8,278 nt of DNA from RGIG464 sp045643185 (lineage in GTDB: Bacteria; Myxococcota_A; Bradymonadia; UBA4248): positions 1 through 8,278 of the forward strand of contig JAZUKH010000148.1 of the NCBI GenBank assembly GCA_045643185.1, given 5' to 3'. The notes under the pieces are model-generated. The model did not search any database. It saw nothing but the letters and a program-made list of their open reading frames with translations, and was not told the origin of the DNA. The position numbers and the translations under genes are program-made. Each line of letters begins with the position of its first letter. Position 1 is the stretch's first letter. Shown here in pieces: positions 1 through 5,528 of the stretch.

Positions 1-1
1 T

Positions 2-388
2 GAGCGTCCTGAATCATTGACGGGCGATGCATTTGATCAGTTTTTTGAACAGGCGCGGTATGCCTGCCTTGATGAAGATGATCAGCGCATCTATGACCGC
101 AGTTTGATGGATTATTGGGATATATTCGCCGTCGAGCAGACGCATTACAACGAGGGTTTAGAAAAGGGCAAAGAACTCGGGCTTGCAGAAGGCAAAGAAC
201 TCGGGCTTGTAGAGGGCAAGGAACTCGGGATTGCAGAGGGCAAGGAACTCGGGATTGCAGAGGGCAAGGCGCTGGGGGCATTGCAGATGCTCATAGGGCT
301 TGTGCGCAAGGGGTTACTTTCATTACATGATGCTGCAACACAAGCGGGAATGAGCGAGGTTGAGTTTCGCGTGGAGATGGATCGATAA
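2..388 (+). CDS. Rpn/PDDEXK_2-family nuclease ('transposase'), C-terminal part, 5' end outside window
   Basis: The reading frame is open to the left edge (it reads E-R-P-E-S before the TTG at 17), so this is most likely the 3' end of a longer gene and the TTG at 17 need not be a start. The visible part has the usual layout of the C-terminal half of Rpn/PDDEXK_2 proteins: a helical stretch (DAFDQFFEQARYACL, then an acidic turn and YDRSLMDYWD), a charged repeat tail built from EGKELG(L/I)(A/V) units, and a closing helix pair (LIGLVRKGLLSLHDAATQAG, then MSEVEFR). In the family the N-terminal half carries the PD-(D/E)XK nuclease core, and some members promote RecA-independent recombination; that core is not in the window, so activity cannot be judged. 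The gene ends in TAA at 386-388. The family call rests on architecture and motif memory, not on a search. Confidence 0.75.
   Translation, partial: ERPESLTGDAFDQFFEQARYACLDEDDQRIYDRSLMDYWDIFAVEQTHYNEGLEKGKELGLAEGKELGLVEGKELGIAEGKELGIAEGKALGALQMLIGLVRKGLLSLHDAATQAGMSEVEFRVEMDR
164..283 (+). repeat. 24-bp in-frame coding tandem repeat, about 5 copies
   Basis: Five consecutive 24-bp units start at 164, 188, 212, 236 and 260. They encode KGKELGLA, EGKELGLV, EGKELGIA, EGKELGIA and the degenerate EGKALGAL. Units 3 and 4 are identical at nucleotide level, while units 1 and 2 differ mainly by synonymous changes (aaa/aag, gaa/gag), which suggests recent duplication at the 3' side. The 24-bp period keeps frame whatever the copy number, so gain or loss of units would only lengthen or shorten a predicted charged helix in the nuclease tail. 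Confidence 0.9.
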
Positions 389-400
389 AGTGGCGCCGCC

Positions 401-417
401 TATGCCCTGCGGGCATA
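401..417. repeat. Short perfect inverted repeat (7-bp stem, 3-nt loop)
   Basis: TATGCCC at 401-407 and GGGCATA at 411-417 are perfect reverse complements around the loop TGC, 12 bp after the nuclease stop codon. No T-run follows on either strand, so it is not a canonical intrinsic terminator. Confidence 0.7.
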
Positions 418-427
418 CGGCCGGCAC

Positions 428-467
428 GCTCGCCTTGAGCCGAAATGTTTTCCGGCTCTAGGCGAGC
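428..467. repeat. Long imperfect inverted repeat (15-bp arms, one mismatch, 10-nt loop)
   Basis: The arm GCTCGCCTTGAGCCG (428-442) pairs with CGGCTCTAGGCGAGC (453-467) with a single mismatched position (T against A where complementarity needs A). On the + strand the sequence after the second arm is A-rich, and on the - strand it is GC-rich, so neither orientation has a terminator U-tract. It sits between two nuclease-type genes. A dispersed palindromic element or the end of a decayed mobile element are possible origins; neither is shown. Confidence 0.75.
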
Positions 468-530
468 AAAAATTCTCAAAGTGAGTCTCAGCAAAAAGCC
501 TCGCTTTATGCGATTCAGCGAGTTAGAGCT

Positions 531-542
531 GTGTCATGACAC
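531..542. repeat. 12-bp perfect palindrome GTGTCATGACAC
   Basis: GTGTCATGACAC is its own reverse complement and lies just upstream of the nuclease remnant. It has the symmetry of a dimeric-regulator site, but no promoter can be matched to it, and a single 12-bp palindrome may be chance. Confidence 0.4.
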
Positions 543-547
543 GGTAA

Positions 548-853
548 AAATCGGGCGTCATTTATGTTTTATGGTTTTTCGCCGAGAATCAATATAAAGT
601 CATTCGCGAGTTTCCAACGAGAAAAGGCTTTGACGATATTGTATTATTGCCCAAAAAGAGAATACCCGAACCTGCCATGGTCATCGAATTTAAATTCAAA
701 CAGGAAGTTCAGGCCGCGATCGACGAGATACACGAAAATCATTATTCGGATTCGCTAAAGAATTTTTATGGCGAAGTGATATTGGTCGGAATTAGTGACA
801 ACAAGAATAAGGCGCACAACTGCGTGATTGAGCGGTTTGAGCGGGAAATGTAG
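548..853 (+). pseudogene. Remnant of PDDEXK_9 (DUF1703-type) nuclease-domain protein, 5' truncated
   Basis: The open frame runs from just after an in-frame TAA (545-547) to the TAG at 851-853. It reads as the end of a PD-(D/E)XK domain of the kind found at the C-terminus of AAA-ATPase-like/DUF1703 proteins: ENQYKVIREFPTRKGFDDIVLLPKK, with a short linker and then AMVIEFKF. Candidate catalytic residues are the Asp pair encoded at 632-637, Glu at 686-688 and Lys at 692-694 (E-F-K), followed by a helix (AAIDEIHENHY) and a strand (GEVILVGIS). No ATG, GTG or TTG occurs in frame before the TTG at 647, and starting there would remove the Asp. Family members are normally several hundred residues longer, with an N-terminal ATPase-like region that is absent here. 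I therefore call it a decayed remnant, although a short protein from an unusual start cannot be excluded. Confidence 0.7.
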
Positions 854-880
854 AGGCGTGGGGGCGCATACGGGGTGTTA

Positions 881-895
881 TCCCAAAAATTGGGA
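881..895. repeat. Small inverted repeat (6-bp stem) in the gap before the kinase gene
   Basis: TCCCAA (881-886) and TTGGGA (890-895) pair perfectly around AAA. It lies 28 bp after the nuclease-remnant stop. No T-run follows, so a terminator role is weak. The rest of the gap 854-1025 is AT-richer and holds no promoter I would defend; TTGACT at 1000-1005 has no good -10 at the right distance. Confidence 0.4.
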
Positions 896-1025
896 CATGT
901 GGCCTGGTTTGCTTTTCGAGACAAAGATTTTTTCCTCAAAGTGGGCGTTTTGAAGTATTCATGGATGATATTTTTGCCGGCGCTTTTTGAGTCGGTGCTT
1001 TGACTTGTCTTTGCGGAATGTGAAA

Positions 1026-2741
1026 ATGTCGCGAATGCCTTTAATATCTTCCTTATCGTTTAAGATTTTTGCACTTTTGGTGATCACGGGCGTCGTGCCG
1101 GTGGTGGCGAGTGCTGTGATGTTTGATAAGATCGCCGAGTTCAATCAGGATCTTCAGATCGAAGCGGAAAAGAGCATTGACGACGTGAGTGATGTTTACA
1201 AGGCGTGGTCGGAGAGTCAGCATGCGAGCAACATGGCGTTGTTAAATCGATTGGTGACAACGGCGAGTTTGTTGGTGCGTCAGAATAACATTACAACGCC
1301 CGAGGCGTTTGCGGCGGACGAGGATCTTAAAAAGCTTTTACAGGCGTATTTTGAGAAACGGATTGAAGAGAGTGATTCGTTATTCAGAGTGGAGATCACG
1401 GTGAACAATGTGTCGTATCTTCTCGTCGATGGTGGCAAGGATACGAGTCAGTATGAGCTTGCGATGCGTGGTCGTGCGATCCGTTTGGATGACAATGATG
1501 CGTCGCCGCGTCAGCGCATGCCCCGCACGCCTGAGGAAAGCGAAATGCTCGTCGCTGATGAGGACGAAAACATGTTGGCGGATGCGCCGGCGTTGCCGAC
1601 GACGCGCCCGGAACGGACGAAGCCTAAACGTATGTTCGAAACGCCCATTGAGCTGATTATCACGATCGGCTATGACCGTGCCATTAAGGTCGCTTACGAT
1701 AAACTCGACGATCGCCGCGCGTTGCATGGCAGCATCAACGCGATGGAAAACGACGAAAACACGCAGTTGGCGTCGCTCTATCACATGTTTTTCATCATCG
1801 TCTGTGCCCTGGTCAGCCTGCTTTGCGTCGCTTTTTCTGTTGTCATCATTTATCCGCTCAGTCATCGGATCTCAAAACTCGTTAACGCCACAGCCAAGAT
1901 CGCGGATGGCGATCTTGAGACGCAGGTCGAAGTTAAAGGCAGTGACCAGATCGCCTTTTTGACGCAGCAGTTCAACGACATGGTCAAAGAACTGAAAGCA
2001 GCTCAGGATAACCATGCCTATATCGAACGCATGCAGGCGTGGCAGGAGGTTGCTCGCCGACTCGCCCACGAAATTAAGAATCCACTCACGCCAATGTTGC
2101 TCGCAATGCAACAACTGGATAAAAAATTTGATGATTATGCGGAAAAACCGCAGAAATATCGAAAATTACTTGATGATGTTATGGAGATTATGAACGAAGA
2201 AGCAGCGACGCTTCAGAAACTCGTCAAGGAATTCAGCAGTTTTGCGCGCTTGCCGCAACCAGATCGTCAACCCATGAACTTTTATGATTTTGTGAAGACG
2301 ACGATTCAGCAGAATCCGCAATTTGCGGAGCAGACAAAGCGGTGTGAGGTGCATGAACCCGAAGCGGCTGTGAGTGCTCGTGAAGCCAATCTCGATAAGG
2401 AGCTGATGCGTCGCGTTCTCGTCAATATCGTCAAAAACGGCATTGAAGCGGCCCAGAATGCTGATATTGAGCCTGAGATCGACATCAGTGTGAAAGAGAA
2501 AGACGACGAAAAGAGCGGCAAGAAGTACTTGTGGTTGTGTGTGATCGACAATGGTCCTGGTTTGACGCCCGAACAGAAGGAAAAGCTGTTCAATCCTTAT
2601 TTTACGACGAAGTCGGATGGCACGGGATTGGGGCTCGTCATCGTTCGCAAGATCGTTCAGGATCACGATGGCGACATCTCGCTGCATGATCGCGACGATG
2701 GTGCGCGTGGGACGCAGGTCGATATCGTGCTGCGGACATAA
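1026..2741 (+). CDS. Membrane sensor histidine kinase, HAMP domain, NtrY-like
   Basis: A 571-residue two-component sensor kinase in the cytoplasmic membrane; it should autophosphorylate a histidine and pass the phosphate to a response regulator not present here. Order of parts: TM1 (about 12-33), an extracytoplasmic sensor region of about 220 residues, TM2 (about 253-277), HAMP (about 278-330), then the DHp and ATPase domains. The H-box is LAHEIKNPLTPM with phospho-acceptor His348; HEIKNPLTP is typical of NtrY-type kinases. The ATPase domain has an N-box N-I-V-K-N (Asn467, Asn471), a G1 box DNGPG (Asp508), an F-box NPYFTTK and a G2 box GTGLGL (532-537), so all catalytic motifs are intact. The sensor half contains an acidic, Pro-rich, poorly structured stretch at about 155-200. 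I chose ATG 1026 because GGA lies 8 nt upstream; the frame is open to a TTG at 987 and a GTG at 1020. The helicase gene starts 2 nt after the stop. The signal sensed is unknown. Confidence 0.92.
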   Translation: MSRMPLISSLSFKIFALLVITGVVPVVASAVMFDKIAEFNQDLQIEAEKSIDDVSDVYKAWSESQHASNMALLNRLVTTASLLVRQNNITTPEAFAADEDLKKLLQAYFEKRIEESDSLFRVEITVNNVSYLLVDGGKDTSQYELAMRGRAIRLDDNDASPRQRMPRTPEESEMLVADEDENMLADAPALPTTRPERTKPKRMFETPIELIITIGYDRAIKVAYDKLDDRRALHGSINAMENDENTQLASLYHMFFIIVCALVSLLCVAFSVVIIYPLSHRISKLVNATAKIADGDLETQVEVKGSDQIAFLTQQFNDMVKELKAAQDNHAYIERMQAWQEVARRLAHEIKNPLTPMLLAMQQLDKKFDDYAEKPQKYRKLLDDVMEIMNEEAATLQKLVKEFSSFARLPQPDRQPMNFYDFVKTTIQQNPQFAEQTKRCEVHEPEAAVSAREANLDKELMRRVLVNIVKNGIEAAQNADIEPEIDISVKEKDDEKSGKKYLWLCVIDNGPGLTPEQKEKLFNPYFTTKSDGTGLGLVIVRKIVQDHDGDISLHDRDDGARGTQVDIVLRT

Positions 2742-2743
2742 TC

Positions 2744-4789
2744 ATGTTCAGATTTGATCCGAATAAATACAGCACCGACAAGTTGGATGTGGTAACGCAC
2801 ACGGACGGGCCAATGCTCGTGTTGGCTGTTGCTGGTTCTGGGAAGACCTATGCGATCACGCATCGCATTGCCTACCTCATCGATTGCTGTGGCATTTCGC
2901 CGCGAAATATCGTGGCCGTCAGTTTTACGCGCAAAGCCGCTAAGGAGTTGTCGAAGCGCGTTGCTCTGCTCGTCGGCAAAGAGAAAGCACATCAATGTCA
3001 GCTTTCAACTTTTCATGCCCTTGGTCACGAAATATTACGCGATCATATCGAATTGCTCGGCTGGAAAAAGCCCTTCGCCATATTTGATAATGATGATCAA
3101 AAAAAAATCATAAAAGATATTTGTAAAAATAGTCGGTTTGTCGGCGCAGGGTTTGACCCTGAAAATTTATTACATTTAATTTCCATCACTAAAAACCGCG
3201 GCGGTGATCCTCAAAAGACATTTCCAAGATGGCATCCGAAATTTAATGCTTTTGTCAAAATTTATCATGATTATCAAAGCACGCGCAAGTCTATGAATGG
3301 CGTTGACTTTGATGATCTGATCCAATTGCCAGGTGATTTATTTGAACAATATCCAGATATTTTGTCTGAATATGAAAATCAATGGCAATATATCATGATT
3401 GACGAGTATCAGGATACGAATGCGTTGCAATTTCGCATGGTTCAGCAACTTTGTCGTCACCAAGCGAATATTATGGTCGTGGGGGATGATGACCAGGCAA
3501 TTTATGGATTTCGCGGTGCCGATTCCAATCATATTTTGAATTTTCCGAATATGTTTGAGAATGTCAAAGTTGTGAAATTGGAATTTAATTTTAGATCGAC
3601 ACGTCACATTCTGGATGCAGCGAACTCGGTGATTGAGAAGAATACGAAGCGTTATCCGAAGTTTTTGAAGACGGAAGGTGAGGATGGCGCGATGTTGCGT
3701 GGATTTTCGGTTCCAACGCCGGAAGAAGAGGGCATGTTCGTGGCGGAGCAGATAGAGTTGGAGCATGCGACCAAAAATCTGCGTTATGACGACTTTGCTG
3801 TGTTGTATCGAGCAAATTCGCAAAGTGAAGCGATCGAAAAAGGTCTGGTTGCGCGCCAGATCCCGTATCGAATCGTGGGTGGCACGAAGTTTTTTGACCA
3901 TGCGGAGATTCGTGACCTGGTTTTTTATTTGCGTTCGGCGTTGTCGCTGGACGACGAGCTGGCGCTTCGACGCATTGTGAACGTGCCGCGTCGCGGCATT
4001 ACGTCGGCATCGCTTGAGATGATCGACTCGGCGTCGCGCGCGCAGAACTTGTCGTTTTTTGAGACGCTCAAACAGTTTTCGACAAGCGATGACTTGACGA
4101 CGGCGCCACGCATGAAACTGGCAAAATTCGTTGAAACGCTTGAGACCTATCACGTGCGCTTCGCTCAAAAAACTGAGCCAATGTACAAAACCATGCGTGA
4201 CTTGATCGAAAGTCTGCATTTTCGCGAATACATTGCCAGTTCGAGTGCCAACGACACTCAGACAAGCATTCGACTTGAGAACATTCACGAGTTTTTGAAT
4301 GACCTGGCCTTGTTTGAAAACACGCAGGGGCGCGACCTGATGGGGTATTTGCACAAGATCGTGATGGATGCGCCACGCGGTGAAAGCGATGACGACAAAG
4401 ACTGCGTGACGCTCATGACGCTTCACAGTTCCAAGGGCTTGGAGTTTAAGTCTGTTTACATGGTCGGTTGTGAAGAAAACATCATTCCGCATGTGAATGC
4501 GTTGGAGTCGAAGGATCCAACGGCGATCGACGAGGAACGACGCTTGTTTTATGTCGGCATGACACGGGCCAAAAAATATCTGACACTGACGCGTTGCGAG
4601 AAGCGACGCAAACTTAATGAATCGTATGACTCGCCGGCATCCCGGTATCTGAACGATATTTCGGAAGACGACATCGTTTTGGCGCAAAGCCGCTCCGAGT
4701 TTGCCAAAGAAAACGAGAAGATCGCGCAAAAACAGGCGCAGACCAGCATGGCGGCGATTCGTGCCATGTTGTTTGGCGGGAGTAAGTGA
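2744..4789 (+). CDS. rep: Rep/UvrD-family SF1A ATP-dependent DNA helicase (Rep-like)
   Basis: A 681-residue cytoplasmic 3'-5' single-strand-translocating DNA helicase, close in length to E. coli Rep (about 673). Helicase motifs appear in order: Walker A AVAGSGKT (28-35, Lys34), Ia FTRKAAKEL, II IDEYQDT (Asp220-Glu221), III VVGDDDQAIYGFRG (247 onward), IV LEFNFRST, V MTLHSSKGLEF and VI EERRLFYVGMTRAKK (arginine finger about Arg608). Long collinear similarity to Rep (for example STFHALGHEIL, NGVDFDDLI, RIVNVPRRGI, and the end in AAIRAML) favours Rep over UvrD or PcrA. Rep-type enzymes help replication forks pass bound proteins. Odd points: the N-terminal Q motif has Lys (K13 in YSTDKLDVV, or K8) where the family has Gln, and no Gln occurs in roughly the first 75 residues. 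About 3070-3600 is much richer in A/T codons than the rest and includes a run of nine A (3099-3107). The gene starts 2 nt after the kinase and ends 1 nt before the lipoprotein gene. Confidence 0.9.
   Translation: MFRFDPNKYSTDKLDVVTHTDGPMLVLAVAGSGKTYAITHRIAYLIDCCGISPRNIVAVSFTRKAAKELSKRVALLVGKEKAHQCQLSTFHALGHEILRDHIELLGWKKPFAIFDNDDQKKIIKDICKNSRFVGAGFDPENLLHLISITKNRGGDPQKTFPRWHPKFNAFVKIYHDYQSTRKSMNGVDFDDLIQLPGDLFEQYPDILSEYENQWQYIMIDEYQDTNALQFRMVQQLCRHQANIMVVGDDDQAIYGFRGADSNHILNFPNMFENVKVVKLEFNFRSTRHILDAANSVIEKNTKRYPKFLKTEGEDGAMLRGFSVPTPEEEGMFVAEQIELEHATKNLRYDDFAVLYRANSQSEAIEKGLVARQIPYRIVGGTKFFDHAEIRDLVFYLRSALSLDDELALRRIVNVPRRGITSASLEMIDSASRAQNLSFFETLKQFSTSDDLTTAPRMKLAKFVETLETYHVRFAQKTEPMYKTMRDLIESLHFREYIASSSANDTQTSIRLENIHEFLNDLALFENTQGRDLMGYLHKIVMDAPRGESDDDKDCVTLMTLHSSKGLEFKSVYMVGCEENIIPHVNALESKDPTAIDEERRLFYVGMTRAKKYLTLTRCEKRRKLNESYDSPASRYLNDISEDDIVLAQSRSEFAKENEKIAQKQAQTSMAAIRAMLFGGSK
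4778..4782 (+). promoter_or_regulatory. Ribosome binding site deciding the lipoprotein start
   Basis: GGGAG at 4778-4782, within the last codons of the helicase gene, lies 8 nt before ATG 4791. It selects this ATG over upstream ATGs in the same open frame (from 4701), which would add an Arg-rich stretch overlapping the helicase and push the lipobox too far from the N-terminus. Confidence 0.65.
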
Positions 4790-4790
4790 A

Positions 4791-5528
4791 ATGGATCGGC
4801 GACGAATTGAACCAGACGCGTGTTGGCCAAAGCTGGGTCGGCACTTGAGCCGTGTGGGTGGCCTGAGTTTGGCTGCGTGGCTGCTGATGACGGGGTGCGC
4901 GAGTGCCCCAGCTACGACCGGTGCCGATGACGACGTCGAGCAGGCGATCAATGCGTTGGCTGTCGCGATCGAAGCTCAGGATTGCAACGGCGTTTGGTCG
5001 CACATGGCTGAAGACGTGCAGCTACATTTTGGCGCGCAAGACGTGTTTTGCGACTATCTTCGTGATAACTCGGCGACGTTCCAGGACTGGGTCGTTCAAC
5101 TTCACGACCGTGTGGCTGCGGGGGACTATGCGCATTATGCGTATTTGCCAAACGACCCTGAGGGGCATTTGCGACTTAAGTGGTCGGATGGCGTCTGGTC
5201 GTTCGAGTCGCTGCGTGAGCCCAAGTCGTTTGATGAACTGGCGCAGCAGTTCATCGACTATGTTTGGACGCGTCAATTTTTGTTGCAGTTATCGAGTTAT
5301 TTGGAAGTGGCCGAACCGTTTCGCGGCGACGAGATATTAAGTGCCGTGATGCTCGCCCTGTCGATGGGACAGTCGGTCGCTGAAGTGAGTTTTGACGGGC
5401 CGTTTGCGCGCGTGATGCTGAATCACAGCGTGCTCGTTCAGTTTAAGTATCAAAAACACGAGGATGCTTCGCTGCTTCAGGAAGCAGACGGAGCTTGGGA
5501 ATTGTATCGATGTCATTTATATCCCTGA
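4791..5528 (+). CDS. Small lipoprotein of unknown function
   Basis: A 245-residue protein with a lipoprotein signal peptide: Arg-rich N-terminus (MDRRR), a longish n-region, a hydrophobic stretch (GGLSLAAWLLMTG) and Cys36 as the likely lipidated residue (lipobox M-T-G-C; Met at -3 is a mild departure from Leu/Val/Ile). Ala37 at +2 suggests outer-membrane sorting by the Lol rule known from enterobacteria. A low-complexity ASAPATTGADDD linker leads to a helix (VEQAINALAVAIEAQDCNGVW) and aromatic-rich strands (HLRLKWSDGVWSFESL). The 'helix, two-residue turn, W-S-H-M-A-E-D-V' pattern is reminiscent of NTF2/SnoaL-like folds, but that is a guess. Cys65 and Cys87, plus a Cys five residues from the end, could form disulfides in the periplasm. 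I recognise no family. The gene follows the helicase by 1 nt and overlaps the next gene by 19 nt, so co-translation is likely. Confidence 0.8.
   Translation: MDRRRIEPDACWPKLGRHLSRVGGLSLAAWLLMTGCASAPATTGADDDVEQAINALAVAIEAQDCNGVWSHMAEDVQLHFGAQDVFCDYLRDNSATFQDWVVQLHDRVAAGDYAHYAYLPNDPEGHLRLKWSDGVWSFESLREPKSFDELAQQFIDYVWTRQFLLQLSSYLEVAEPFRGDEILSAVMLALSMGQSVAEVSFDGPFARVMLNHSVLVQFKYQKHEDASLLQEADGAWELYRCHLYP

Noticed and set aside
115..330. 71-codon + strand ORF over the 24-bp repeats
   Set aside because: The 24-bp period repeats in every frame. The Arg/Cys-rich product is an out-of-frame reading of the nuclease tail.
428..467. Intrinsic terminator for the Rpn-type gene
   Set aside because: Good stem but no T-run on either strand after it.
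564..758. 64-codon + strand ORF starting at ATG 564
   Set aside because: It overlaps the nuclease-remnant frame, which has recognisable PD-(D/E)XK motifs; this frame has none.
987..1025. Upstream TTG 987 as start of the kinase
   Set aside because: It adds a short polar stretch with a Cys before TM1 and has no ribosome binding site; ATG 1026 with GGA 8 nt upstream is better.
950..1028. Promoter for the kinase operon (TTGAAG at 950, TTGACT at 1000)
   Set aside because: Neither has a convincing -10 at 16-18 nt, and the second would place the -10 on the start codon.
3338..4951. 537-codon open frame on the - strand opposite the helicase gene
   Set aside because: It lies antisense to a fully motif-bearing Rep helicase. 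Its translation is rich in Arg, His and Leu without domain signatures, as expected of a shadow frame.
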